Shown here one piece after another: positions 31,901 through 43,522 of a stretch of 64,000 nucleotides of DNA. Under the pieces are notes generated by a model. It made no database searches. It was given only the letters and a program-made list of their open reading frames with translations, and had not been told where the DNA came from. The stretch is from Rhodosporidiobolus odoratus. Lineage: Eukaryota; Basidiomycota; Microbotryomycetes; Sporidiobolales; Sporidiobolaceae. Position 1 is the stretch's first letter, and every line of letters begins with the position of its first letter. The position numbers and the translations under genes were made by a program. The stretch lies in assembly GCA_034387635.1 (NCBI GenBank), contig JAOANU010000017.1, positions 248,001-312,000 on the forward strand, in the 5' to 3' direction.

Positions 31901-34900
31901 ATCGAAGAGCTGTCCCGCCGCGATTTCTCCATTGTACGCGATTCTCTTCTTTCCGGTTTGTCTGGTAGGAGCGGCACTCACCTTGAGTATGCTTCATTCA
32001 GGTTGTATGCGACGAAGCCCACAAGCTCAAGAACCCAAGCTCCGAGACGACCAAGGCTATGCACCTCTTCCCGACCAAACTTCGATACGGCCTAACCGGA
32101 ACGGCGGTCCAGAACCGCTTGAGCGAGTTCTGGTGTGTACTAAACTGGGTGGTGCCCGGGAGAGTTGGTACACACGCGCAATGGTACGGTCTTCCTTCTC
32201 CCTTTGGCAAACGCAGGCGAGGGGTTGACTTCCATTCTTCCCCATAAGGCATGACCTCCTCGACCGCCCACTCAAGTACGCTCAAAAGGTCGATGCTACG
32301 GACGAACAGCTTGTCACTGGTCGTGCCCGGGCGCAAGCGCTTGTCACAAATCTGCTACCGAATTTCTGGCTGCGGCGGTACGCTTTCTTTCGCCTCGTCG
32401 CCTATGCTCCCTGCTCCCAACGCACCAGCTGACGAGTCGCTAATTGTGATCGATACATGGTCACTGCAACAGCACGAAAGACTCCGTCAAGCTGCAACTG
32501 CCGAAGAAGACGGACAATGTCGTCCTTTGCCCGCTCACCGAGCTGCAGAAGGACGTTTACCGTCGCCTGATCTCGCTCAAAGACGTCGAAGTCATGCTGA
32601 CTGCTGACGATCCATGTCCTTGCGGAGAGCGAGACGAGGACGGGCTGCGTTACAAGCGTGGAAGCTGCTGCGAGCAGAACTGGACGAAGGTACGGTTTTC
32701 GGTACATCTCTCCTGCGAAGCATGGCACCCTGATCTCGCTCCCGCAGCTCATCTTCAAGTATATCACGCTACTCCAGAAAGTCAGCAACCATTTGGGCCT
32801 CATCTACCCAGGTTCGCTCGCACTCCCTCCGGCTCCTTCTCAAGTATCGACTGCACGCTAACCTGGTCGCGCAGACAAGGAGGAAAAGGAGAAGAGTCCT
32901 GAGAAGTACAATCAAGATCTCGAATGGGCGCGGGCTGCTTTCCCCGATGACTGGCAAAAGCGCAGACCGGGCGTAACAGCTTTCCTCGACCCACAGCTGT
33001 GCGGTAAATGGAAGGTTCGTGTCTCATTCTGCTCTTTCTCGCGGTAACTTACGGGTTGGCTGACTTGCTTCCTCTGCACAGATCCTTTGCGAACTGCTCG
33101 AGCACTGGCACAAGAATGGCGACAAGGTCCTCATCTTCTCGATGTCGCTCAAGGTGATCGACCTGCTGAAGGACCTGATGGAGACTACGCACTACAACTA
33201 TCTGTCTCTGGACGGAAGTACTCCGCAAGACGAACGTGCGTTTTCTTGGCCTTGCCCCATGGAGGGGAGCTAGCTGATACCTGTCTCCACGACAGGCATG
33301 CCGCTTGTCGACGAGTTCAACGACGAGAACTCGGACGTCTTTGTCTTCCTTATCTCCACTCGAGCCGGCGGTGTCGGACTGAACTTGACCTCTGCGAACC
33401 GCGTGAGTACTCATCTTTTTCCAACATTCTCCGAGCATCTTGACCTGACTAGACTCTTTTCTTCACAGGTGGTCATCTTCGACCCAAACTGGAACCCTGC
33501 GCATGACTTGCAAGCAATGGATCGAGCTTACCGGTCTGTCTACGTTCCTCCTTTCGGTTCTCTGGCAAAGCTGATCTGACCTCCTTTGCTGCTACAGGTT
33601 TGGCCAAAGGCGCGAAGTCAACGTTTACCGTCTCATCGGTGCGGGAACGTGAGTTCGCGTCTCTCACCCGTCATACGTCAGCTGCCGGTCATGGCTGATT
33701 GTTTCATTCTTCTCGCAGGCTGGAAGAGCTCATCTACAATCGTCAGCAATACAAGGTGCGCATTCCCTCTTGCCTCGTTCCGCTACGCGTGTTGATTCTC
33801 TACGTCTATAGCGCGCCATCGCTTCGACCGCTTACGATGCCAATGCCGAGAGGCGGTTCTACTCTGGTGTTGAGGGAGAAGGAAAGGACGAGCAGGGCGA
33901 TGTGCGTAACACCTCCCTTCCCTATCTTTCTAATCTCTGACCCGCACATTCCGGGCAGCTGTGGGGCGTCAGGAACCTTTTCAAGTTCAGCGAAAACATC
34001 TCGCTTACCGAAAAGAGCATCCAGCTTGCCAATTTGCGGGAACTCGAGTATGCGATGCAAAACACGCAGATGTTCGAGACGGAGGACGGCAACGTCGCGG
34101 ATCTGCCCGAGGTGGACGAGGAGGAGGTCGTGGCAGAGATTACTGGGTACAGCAAGAAGGGCAAGACGGCGCAGAGTGCGTTCGATCGTCCGGCATCTTC
34201 TCGCACTCGCTGCTTACGCTCTCTCTGGCCACGCACAGATCTGTCCCTCGAAGAGCTCGAGGCTCAGAAGCGCCATCTTGCTGAGCAGGAAGCGATCGCT
34301 CGCATTCTTGGCGGTACCCTCAAGATGGAGAGCGATGCGACGCTTGGCGGATCAAGTATCGAGACGATGAGGGCCAAGGGAGCTGTGAAGGTGCGTAGAT
34401 ATCTCAGTCCCGACCCACGCATCGGACTGCGTTGTACCTTTGCCGTAGAGACTTGTGCTTTGTTGACCACATCGTCCCCACAGGCTCAACAGAAGAAGCC
34501 TACCGCAGCCTCCACTTCTTCCTACCCCGCCAAGCAGAAGGTCAGCAAGACGGTCCCGGCTCCAATGAAGAAGGTCAAGCTTGAGACGTCGTCCACGACG
34601 ACCGACGCTGCCTACGATCCTTTGGCTCGTGGCTCCAGCAAACGCTCACACTCCGCGACGTCCCCGCGCAAGACACCCGGCCCACCTTCATCGGCTCCTG
34701 CCACTACCGCTCAGAGCACAATCTTCGCCAACTACGAGGTTCCGCCGGGTACCAGCACAGAGGAAATCCTTGCCGCTTCGGGGTACTCGGGCAGTTCCGG
34801 GTTGGCCAATTTCAGGGCGGAGCTGGAGGCCTATCAGGCGGGGAGGGAGAAGGCTAAGCTCATCGAGAAGGTGGTGAAGAAATGGAGAGAGGTTGAAGGG

Positions 34901-34918
34901 TTGAGGATGAAGGAATAA
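28944..34918 (+). CDS. ERCC6L2-like SNF2 family ATPase
   Basis: DNA-dependent ATPase of the Rad26/ERCC6L2 group, acting in DNA repair or genome stability in the nucleus. Motifs in order: GDDM/GLGKT (split by an intron at about 31325-31387), [23 protein letters not shown] (near 32010), [14 protein letters not shown], then [15 protein letters not shown] and [18 protein letters not shown]. Between the two ATPase lobes a Cys cluster (PCPCG...GSCCEQN, about 32625-32680) matches the zinc-like insertion typical of ERCC6L2. A long acidic, disordered N-terminus and a Ser/Lys-rich C-terminus flank the core; more than 15 small introns. The first exon (28944-29548) is joined to [12 protein letters not shown] across a possible 84-nt intron (29549-29632). 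If that join is wrong, 28944-29552 is a separate small basic protein and the ATPase starts at 29637. Confidence 0.85.
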
Positions 34919-35452
34919 CGGGGGAGTGGAAGGTGTTGCTTTGCGTTTCTATCTTTCCGCTTGATAGTGAATTCCCGATGTTGCTTGTTCCACCTCTACT
35001 GCAATTGCGCGTTTTACCCCAGAGGGTGCCGAGTTAGACAGCGGCCCAAGAGGAACGAGGTGAGCAGAAAGACATCTCAAGTGCGGCCCCGCCGAGCGCT
35101 GTCCGTGAGCGCCCCACAATGCGGGGCAGCCGTTGAAGTCGGAGACGCACGAAGAGCGGGCGCCGTCACTGAGGGTACAGAGACGTGATGACATTCTGGG
35201 AAAGTTGAGAAGGCTAGCGGGCGCGGAGAAATGCGAGCGGGCGAGGATCTCAGCGAGCGCCGGCAATGCAGCCTAGAAGGAAGTGACACTTTCAGCGTTG
35301 TGAAGGCAGTGTCTCGTGAAAGTTGACGACGCGAGCCTGAGGCGAAGGAAGTGAAAGCGCTCTAGGTAGCGAAAGAACGGAGTTTGCAGTCCAGCAACTG
35401 CGAGGAAAATTGTCAAGCTAAGGACAGCGAGCCAAGGTCCAAGACAGCGCAC
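34919..35452. other. convergent 3' intergenic region
   Basis: About 530 bp between the ERCC6L2-like gene and URA5. Short open frames only; nothing recognised. Confidence 0.5.
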
Positions 35453-36148
35453 CTAGTTGACACCCCACTTAGCGCGGTACTGCTCCATTGCCTTCATCTC
35501 GTCCAGCTTTCCCTGCTCCTTGAGCCATGCGACAATATCCCTCATCTTGACGACGCTGACGACCTGGACACCAAGCTCCTTCTCGACCTCCTGCACCGTG
35601 CTGAGCTCTCCCTGACCTCGCTCCTCGCGGTCGAGGGCTTCGACAATGCCAGCGGTTTTGCCTCCTTCTCCCTCGACGATCTTGTGGGCTTCCCGAATGG
35701 CAGTGCCCGCGGTAATAACGTCGTCGACGATGAGCACTCGCTGGTCCTTCAACGGTGCACCAACGATCGAGCCTCCCTCTCCATGATCCTTCTTTTCCTT
35801 GCGGTTGTACGAGTATCCGATATCGCGACCTCGCCGGGCCAACTCGGTGGCGATGGCTGCAACTAGGGGAATGCCCTTGTACGCCGGACCGAAGAGAACT
35901 TGCGGGCAAGAGGCTGCGCCCTCGGGAGTGCCGATAGCAGGGTAGGCGTCGAGCATGGCGTCGGCAAAGGCGGAAGCGAGGGCGAGGAGGAGAGAACCGG
36001 AGTTGAAGAGACCAAAGTTGAAGAAGTAGGGGGATGATCGACCGCTCTTTAGAGTAAACTCGCCAAAGCGGAGGATGGAACCGCTCTCGAGCGAGAGGGA
36101 GATGATCTTCGAGGCGTAGGGAGTTGCGGATCCAGTCGAGGCGGACAC
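35453..36148 (-). CDS. URA5: orotate phosphoribosyltransferase
   Basis: Joins orotate to PRPP to make orotidine monophosphate, the fifth step of de novo pyrimidine synthesis in the cytosol. One exon, 231 residues, the usual length. The PRPP-binding signature RVLIVDDVITAGTA lies near 136-149, with the orotate-side GPAYKGIPL near 91 and the flexible-loop SYNRKEKKDHGEGG near 115-128. The start MSASTGSATPYASKII gives the normal N-terminal helix. It is divergent from the bS16m gene with 195 bp between starts. In other yeasts loss of this enzyme confers 5-FOA resistance. Confidence 0.96.
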   Translation of the reverse strand: MSASTGSATPYASKIISLSLESGSILRFGEFTLKSGRSSPYFFNFGLFNSGSLLLALASAFADAMLDAYPAIGTPEGAASCPQVLFGPAYKGIPLVAAIATELARRGRDIGYSYNRKEKKDHGEGGSIVGAPLKDQRVLIVDDVITAGTAIREAHKIVEGEGGKTAGIVEALDREERGQGELSTVQEVEKELGVQVVSVVKMRDIVAWLKEQGKLDEMKAMEQYRAKWGVN

Positions 36149-36343
36149 TGCGGGAACAGCGTGGAAGAGTCAGCTAGTAGCGTGCGGTGGTATGTGAGCT
36201 CTCTCTGATACTTTCTAGCGTACTTGTATCTACTCTAGCTGCAGTCGTCGAGTGTAAGAAGGGGAACCAATTCTCATCAGTTGGTTTGCTCTTCCTTCTT
36301 CTGTTCGCCCACTTCACCGCACGCGATTAGGTTACGAGGTATC
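36149..36343. promoter_or_regulatory. shared divergent promoter URA5 / bS16m
   Basis: 195 bp separate the two ATGs, so both promoters overlap or share elements. Contains pyrimidine-rich tracts close to the bS16m start; no TATA box seen. Confidence 0.6.
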
Positions 36344-36910
36344 ATGCCCATCAGGATCCGTCTAGCGCGCCACCATCTCACGCGCAACTCTCCCTCCTAT
36401 TCTCTCGTCGCGACAAAGTCTTCCTCTCGCCCAACCGCCCTTCCTCTCGAGACTCTCGGCACCTACTCTCCGTTGCCAACGATCATCCCGCCCGTACAGC
36501 GCTCACCGAACGGCCAGGTCAGGGACGCCGACTGGGGCGCGCGGCAATTCCTCAAGCGCCCAAGCACAGCGGTGGTCGGAACGAAGAGCGTCGAATGGAA
36601 TCTGGAACGCGTCCGGTACTGGTTGAGCCAAGGTGCTGTACCGAGTAAGAGTGTGGAAAGGTTGCTGAACCAGGCCGGTGTGCTTGGTACGTTCCTTCCT
36701 TTTTCCTTCTCTTTCTTCTGCTTGTGCTGACTGGGTATCTTTGTCTACTCGCACCTTGCGTCGCCCACACCATCATCCTCGTGAAAAGCCACCAACCCTC
36801 GACCATCACCGGAGGAGAAGGGCAACGCGCCGTCGCGGTTACGGAGGATTCGCACTGCAGTTCGCTCGGCGGAAACGGCGAGAGGGGAGAAGCCGGTGGC
36901 CCAGTTGTAG
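36344..36910 (+). CDS. mitochondrial ribosomal protein bS16m
   Basis: Component of the small mitochondrial ribosomal subunit. Exons 36344-36686 and 36789-36910 give 154 residues; the only AG in range after the donor GTACGT is at 36787-36788, and it keeps the frame. The S16 signature is clear: PIRIRLARHHLTRNSPSYSL at the start, LETLGTYSPLP, then VEWNLERVRYWLSQGA and VERLLNQAGVL. Residues from 115 on are a basic fungal extension (PSRLRRIRTAVRSAETARG). The N-terminus is basic as expected for import without a long cleaved presequence. An in-frame upstream ATG at 36281 is less likely because S16 proteins begin right before IRLAR. Confidence 0.9.
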
Positions 36911-37480
36911 GGTGTTCCAATGCAGCAGGGTACATCTTAATCGTGGTAAGGAGGTCGCTCAGCCTGTTTGCCGAAGGGTACAGACTTCTTGTGCTTTACC
37001 TGCTCCCTGTCTTGGCTTGAGAGAGACGACCGAGGACGTTCGCTGTTCTCTCTGGAGCGATGACCCTGCCGAGAAGAGCGAGAGTCCTCGCTGAGCAGAA
37101 CCGCAGTTGGAAGGATCACATTCGAGCAGACGGGTTGTTCACAATTTGAGAGCGTCCTCAGGACGGGCATAAGTCCTCAATACTTGCGAAACGACTAATT
37201 ACATAGCAAAGCAACTGGTGGAAGAGCAGATCTACGGTGTCCTGAGAGGCGAATGAAGGGAGTGGGAGGGGGGAGTGTATGGTATCCTGAGAGTAAAGGT
37301 GAGGGGAAAAAAACCTAAGGACAGTAATGCACATAAGAAACGATGGGAGCTCCCCGAAGCGCGCTAAATAGGCTTGGCACCCGCAACCTTCGCTGGGAAA
37401 AGGGAGCGAGGCGGGAGGAGTGAAGGCGACATGTTGGGTAAGAGTACAGGGCAGACGGAAACGGACCAGCCGCACGGCGA
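36911..37480. other. convergent 3' intergenic region
   Basis: 570 bp between bS16m and the sugar transporter; open frames without motifs on both strands. Nothing recognised. Confidence 0.45.
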
Positions 37481-40400
37481 TCAATGCGCAGCAGCAGCGA
37501 GCGCTGGGTCCGGCATCTCGCCAAGTCCGAGCCTGCGAAGGAAGTAAAAACCGAAAGTCAGAAGGGGAAACCGTATGCAAACGTCCGGGAAGTTACGCAC
37601 CTCTGCCACTCGGCCTCAATCTCAGCGCCAGATAAAGCAGGCATCGTATGGCTCATGCGCACATACGATACGTTCTCGACATAACCACGGGCGAAGATTA
37701 TATCTATCTCCTTTCCTCGATAAACAGGCGAGAAAGAGGGTCAGAAGACGGAAAAGAGGGGGAAAAGGCCAACTCGCGACGTACCTCGAGCGACCGCCCT
37801 GCAGTTTCCGGGTAGTAGAGCTGCAAGTGACCCGCAGATTAGTCAGCAACCATGTATGCAGTACCAAAGAGGCTCAGATTGAGCGCGAGCGAGGTAGAGT
37901 AGACGAGGGCCTCGGGGGAAGGGGGAAAGGGGGAACAAGGGGCAGAGGCGAGGAGGCTCACGTAGATGACCGGCAGGAAGCACAGGTTGATGGCGCCGCT
38001 GTAGAGGGAGGTATGTGATCAGCAGCGAGAAGAGGAAGAAGAAGGGAGAAGACGACGGGAAAAGCGGAGGGAAAAGTGGGTGAGGGGGACGCAAAAATCC
38101 CGTACAAGAACGCAAAGGTGCCGACAGCGGAAGAGGCGAGGAAGGGCGGAGTAAACATAACCACTAGAAACAGAGCAAAGATTAGCGTGTGAAGGTGCAA
38201 GGAAGGACGAAAGACACGTACCGGTAAAGTTAAAGAGCCAGTTATTGATGGTCGAGACGGCATTGGCGTTGGTACGGGTCTTGAGGGGGTTGATCTCAGC
38301 AGGGTACAACCAGGGGAGCTCGAGCCAACTGTGGAGAACAGAGGTATGAGCACCAGGGAGGGGGAGAAGGGAGGAGGAATATGACACACGTGAACCCGAA
38401 GAACATGAGGTAGAGGAAGATACCAACAACGGCACCGTTGACGGCGGAGCTGTCGCCGCCCGGAATGAGGCAGCCCATGATGAGGAACATGGAGAGCGCC
38501 TTTAGGTGTCCAGAGAGATATGCAAGAGAAAGGAGATAAGACCAAAGAAAAGTCAGCTTCAAGCGGACGCCCATGAGTATATCCAGCACGCACCTGACCG
38601 ATGGTGCCAATAAAGTAGAGCTTGCGACGACCAGCCTTGTCAACGAGAGGGAACGAGATGCAAGCGGAAAGAGCTGTGGTTGAGAAGGTCGCGCAGAAGG
38701 GACATGGCAAAAAATCGTCAACTCGTTATGCGCAAACACGCCGCAGCTCGACAGAGGCGTGGGCGGGTATGCGAGGTGCCGGAAAAGAAGGGCAACTGGA
38801 GGGAAGATGGTTTACCGTAAACAGTCGAGAGGACAGCACCGAGGATGAGGGAGAGCTTGCGGCCGAGACCGAGGTATTCTTCGAAGATAGGCGTAGAGAA
38901 GTAGATGACAGCGTTGCAACCGCCGACTTGTTGGAAGAACTGCGAGATGCGAAAGGGCGAGAAAGGGGAATTCAAAGGTGGTCAGCATCAACTCCGGCGG
39001 GAGATTGGATGGCTAGCATACCTGCGACGAAGAGCCGATGAGCATACGGCGGAGGTGCTGAGTAGGGCCGTTGGTGATAAGGTCGCGCTTCTTCATACGA
39101 GTAGTACCCTCGAGGGAGTCGGCAATCACCTTGACCTGGAGAACGACGGTCTCGCTGTTGAAAGGCGCGGGCTCCAGAGCGGCGACGACGCGTTGGGCCT
39201 CGGCATAGTGACCCTTCGAGACGAGCCAACGAGGAGACTCGGGCAGGTAGTGAATGAGAGCAACGAGGGCGACGGCGAAGATGCACTGGAGCGCGATAGG
39301 CACACGCCACGATGTCGAGTCGTCGAGGTAAGAGAAACCAAGGTCGACCCACTGCGAGAACGGGACGGGTCAGTCGGGGGTACGCGGCGGGAGGACCGGG
39401 CGTGGTCGCAAAGCGGGGACGTGATTTACGTAGGCAACCATGGTACCGGTAGAGATCATAGCGGCTCTGCAACGAGCCACAGTCGTGAGCCAAGACGCAC
39501 ACGAGATAGTATGACACGGGAGCGCAACGCACTCGATGAACACGGCGAAACCACGAGACTTGGCCTTGGCGCACTCGGCGTGCCACGTAGGGATGGTAGA
39601 CGTCTCGAAACCGGTACCGAGACCGGTGACTACGCGGACAAGGGAAAGAGTCAGTGAGCCATTGGTGGGCAGAGTGGCGGGGACCGTGAGAAAAGCAGAC
39701 GAACTGATACGTCCAATGATGAACTGTCCACCAGCCCAGTGACCCCTGAAAGCCGTAACTTGGATCAAAACACCGATGCAAAGGACAATGGCACCAATGT
39801 TCATCATCTTGCGACGGCCGAGCTTGTCACCGAACATGAGGGCGAAGATTGCGCCTCCCAAGCAGCCAACTGTGCGAAGTGGGGAACGGAAACAGTTAGC
39901 AAAGGAAAATGACGAGAAACCGCGAGCAATAGGAATGAGGAGGACGACTTACTTTCGTAGATGGCAACGTAGAAAGCTTGAAGCACAGAGGCTTTGTAGG
40001 CACCCTGCTGTAGGGGATCGCAAGCAGGGAAGACGGAGATGAACTGGGGGGCCGAGATGAGACCGGACATGACACCTGCAGGAGCAACGCCGTCAATCCC
40101 ACGGCGGGGTGGTCAGGGAGCAGTCGCGTACGTACCTTGGTCATAACTGTTTAAAGGGGACACAGATCGAAAATAAGGGGTGGATAGTTAGCATCGGCTC
40201 TCAACCTCCTCTTTTTCCTCTGGGACCAGCCGACGAAGTAACGAACCCGAACAGCGCGAAACCGCAAGAGGCGGCGACAGTAATGAGCCACGTGAGCTTG
40301 GCACCGTTAGCACCCATGTAAGTGGGGACGCCGGCAGCATCAACCCTGCAAATTCAGAAAACGACCAGGTCGAATGAAGGGTGGCGGCAGCGAGAAAACA

Positions 40401-40581
40401 GTCAGATCTTGCTCCCTCGCGCGTAGACGGGGAAGTCGACGTACTTGGCACCCGCAGGAAGGTTGCTCGTGGCCTTGAGATCGTGCTTGGTACCGGGAGT
40501 AGGCGAGTTGGCGGCGGAGCGATGTTCAAGTTCGCGCTTTTCAGCGTCTTGCTGACGCAGCTTGTCGTTCACGAGCGACAT
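37481..40581 (-). CDS. MFS sugar transporter (sugar porter family)
   Basis: Plasma-membrane hexose or pentose permease with 12 membrane spans, split into more than ten short exons. Sugar-porter signatures appear in order: FGYDQGVMSG, GDKLGRRK after span 2, GLGTGFETSTIPTWHAECA, PESPRWLVSKGHYAEA before the central loop, FFQQVGGCNAVIYFSTPIFE in span 7, DKAGRRK, WLELPWLYPAEINPLKTR and PETAGRSLEEIDIIFARGY after span 12. The last exon ends GLGEMPDPALAAAAH. The cytosolic N-terminus (MSLVNDKLRQQDAEKREL) is polar. The Q-x-SG motif of many hexose carriers is QVGGCN here, so substrate cannot be inferred; STL1-, HXT- or quinate-type carriers are all possible. Divergent from DUS4 across 1 kb. Confidence 0.92.
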
Positions 40582-41584
40582 GCTGAAGAGGAGTGCAGAG
40601 AAGCGATACGAGAGGGAACAACGAGAAGGAAGCAAAGAGGGAAGAAAGGTGGTTGAAGGAGGGGAGCCGCCTGAGGGACCCCTTTAGCCCGAGCGCGCTA
40701 ATGCTGTCTTCCCCGCGTGTTGAGACCGACCTTTCTGTGCCTCCGTCTTTCCAGTCTGGGACCGAACGCTCTGGGTAAGCGGGGAGCGTGGAGGACGTGG
40801 AGGACGTACATGGGGGTGAGAGGAGAACCGGCGGAGCACGCTACTCGTTTTCCACTTGCGACTTGCGTTGTCCGCCTGGTCGCCGCCTCACTCTGGCCAG
40901 CACGACTAGCCCGGTCTCGCTCTGACCGCAGGCCGCGCTTAAGGGCGGCTTCGAGGCCGATTCGAGCATGTCTAGGAATATCTCCTTGCTCAGGAGGCAA
41001 AGCCTTGGCAGGTTGAAGTGGCAGAAAGTGACGTAGCCGTTTCCGCCACCTTCCCGGTCCGCGCTCTCTGTCCGCGGCCTCGCCGTCCCGGGTGAGGACG
41101 AGGATGGTCCGAATCAAGGTGGGCGCAAGTGGACGGCCAAGAGTGGGCGAATGCAAGGATATGCGTCTCGACGCGAGTACAGCTACAAGGGGGATCTTCC
41201 ATAGCTGCAGATCTAGTGTGCTGCTGTCGAAGGGCCTTGAAGCAACTTGTGAGAGCCCAAACAATCAACAAGCGACGGCGGAAATTCGTTCCAAGTTCGT
41301 CCGGGTTTTGGTCGCCCGCGGTCGATTCTAGCAGGACCACTGCAGGACACTGCTTGACTGCCAGGCGTGCTACATACAGGTCTCAGCCGAGGTTCTGTTA
41401 CCGCGCAACCACAATCAGCTGCTGTCGACGCGTACTACGCGCGCCGTGCTGCAGGCTTTCGACCGATTTGAACCTGCGCCCACGCACTTCCTGACCCACA
41501 GTCCTGCGCTTGTCGAGCGCCATCGCACATACACCGCTCTTCTTACCCCAGCGCATTTCTTGCTGGCTACACACACGCGTTGCA
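40582..41584. promoter_or_regulatory. divergent intergenic region, 1 kb
   Basis: Between the sugar transporter and DUS4 starts, so it holds two promoters. No TATA box or known operator recognised; open frames here have no motifs. A tRNA-like sequence near 41450-41530 was examined and rejected. Confidence 0.45.
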
Positions 41585-43308
41585 ATGGTCGCGTTCGACG
41601 ATTCCGAAAACCTGCTTGTACAGGATGTACTGAAAGAGTTTGAGGGTATTAATGCTTGTGGTACGCCTGCCCGCTCTCTGACCATTCCTATGCGGCCATG
41701 CTGACCTCCCCTACGGAACTCACCAGCCCCGATGGTGCGTAGCGTTTCTATGGGTATTTGACCTGCTTCGCTCACAAGCCGCGCGCGCAGGTCCGCTACG
41801 GCAAGCTGCCATTCCGCCAGCTCGTCTCTGAGTACGATAACCATTTGATCTGGACGCCGATGATGCTGGCCGCCGAATTCAGCCGTTCCGCCATCGCTCG
41901 AGATTCCGACTTTTCCACCTCTTCCACTGAACGCGGCACATTTTATCTCTCCGAGAGGCATGCTGGTCCTTCCGTAGCAGAATGGGACGACACGCCGGAG
42001 CGGAGGGGGATCTTGGCGGACCCGGTGGCGAGAAGAAAAAGGCAGCGAAAAGTTAGGGGGAAGCTGCTCATTCAGTTCGCGGCGAATGATCCGGTTCAGC
42101 TCGCGGACGCCGCAGAATTGGCAAAGCCCTGGGTGGACGCCATTGACCTGAATTGTGGTACGCATTGCATTCCTCCTCTCCCTACTTGTCCTCGCCTCGC
42201 TTTTTGATCTCTTCCCGCCTCTCGGACTACTCCGGAACCTCTGCCTATGCTTCTATTCGTTCCTCGCCATTCATTCCGTCCAAACATCCTAGATTGCATC
42301 GGCTCAACTGATGCTTTCCTCCATCAGGCTGTCCGCAGAAGTGGGCCTACCAGGAAGGAATCGGTTGTGCACTCTTGCGAAAACCTGAATTGGTCCGCGA
42401 CCTCGTACGATCAACAAAACAGCGAGTGGGTTGGGACTTCCCGGTGAGCGTGAAGATTCGGGTGGACGACAATCTCAGGCGCGTTTCTCTGTCCGACTTT
42501 GCCACTCGGTCGTTATGAGCTTACATGCCACTCCTGCAGCCTTACGAACGAATTGGTCAGTACGATCGTCGCCGCAGGAGCCGACATTCTCACAATCCAT
42601 GGACGTACCCGTCATCAATCCTCCTCCGGCCATCCCGTCAACCTCGAAGCCCTCGCCTTCGCCGCCAGTTGTGCCAAGGGCGCTGTGCCTGTTATTGCGA
42701 ACGGAGACGTGTTCACGAAGGAGGACGCGGAGGAGACGAGGCGAAAGACTAAGGTGCAGGGGGTGATGGCTGCCAGGGGTCTGTTGGCGAATCCGGCGTT
42801 GTTCTCCGGTCACGACAAAACTCCGGTAGAAGCGGTTCAGGTGCGGTGCTTTCTCCTTCTTGCATTATGGTCTTCGTCACAAGATTGCCGGCGCCGCAGA
42901 ATATAGCTAATTTTCGTTGTTTTCTATCTTTCTCCGACCATGCCCCACCCTCGCCCGATTACTTTCCCTTTCCAATATGTACTCCAGTCCTTCGTCCAGC
43001 ACTCTACCTCTCTCGGCCTTCTCTATTCCCTCTTCCACCGACACATGAGCTACATGCTCGAATCCAGCTTCGTGAACAAGAAGGAACGAATCCTGTTCAA
43101 CTCGTTGGCGAGTTACGCGGGTGTGGTAGATTGGTTGGATGAGAGGGGTTGGTTGGCGCCGCCATCGAACGGGGGCAAGAACGGTGCGCTTGTTGTTTCT
43201 GCACGTGACCGGCCGATTGCGCAGCGGGAACAAGCGGGAAGAGAGGAATTGATAGATTTGTCCCATCATGCAGGTCTTGGAATCTCGCCTACAATCGTAG
43301 CTGCTTAG
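41585..43308 (+). CDS. DUS4: tRNA-dihydrouridine(20a/20b) synthase
   Basis: FMN enzyme that reduces uridine at tRNA positions 20a/20b. Exons 41585-41660, 41727-41734, 41791-42157, 42328-42478, 42540-42840 and 42988-43308 join in frame to give 407 residues. The Dus core is clear: APMVRYGKLPFR, DAIDLNCGCPQKWAYQEGIG with the catalytic Cys, VSVKIRVDDN, ILTIHGRTRHQ, PVIANGDVF and GVMAARGLLANPALF. GCPQ(K/R)WA and the length fit DUS4, not DUS1 or DUS3. Exon 2 is only eight nucleotides, yet supplies the conserved APM. The fourth intron has a GC donor (CAG|GCGCGT), forced by the frame. A charged insertion of about 45 residues (STERGTFYLSERHAGP to RRKRQRKVRGK) precedes the LLIQFAAN strand. Confidence 0.9.
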
Positions 43309-43522
43309 CTCGTGTCGCCAGTGTCTCCTACCGCCTCACTCGGGATTTTGTTCGTAGATTCCCCGTGTCACTTGCACCTCGCGTCTCGCATATTGCAAGC
43401 TGCATTGTGCACCTTCCTCCACGGCTCTGCCGCTTTCGATACATGGTGATCTATGCTCAGACTACGCTCTAGATGTCTAGATGGGGATGAGGGGAGTCAA
43501 GAGCATTCGAAACCACGGCCCG
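43309..43522. other. convergent 3' intergenic region
   Basis: Short gap between DUS4 and DPH6 stops; nothing recognised. Confidence 0.5.

Noticed and set aside
41450..41530. tRNA-like sequence on the minus strand (GCGC...GCGC D-arm look, GGTTCAAATC)
   Set aside because: The T-stem halves GCAGG and CGGTC do not pair and the anticodon stem is mismatched, so it cannot fold as a tRNA.
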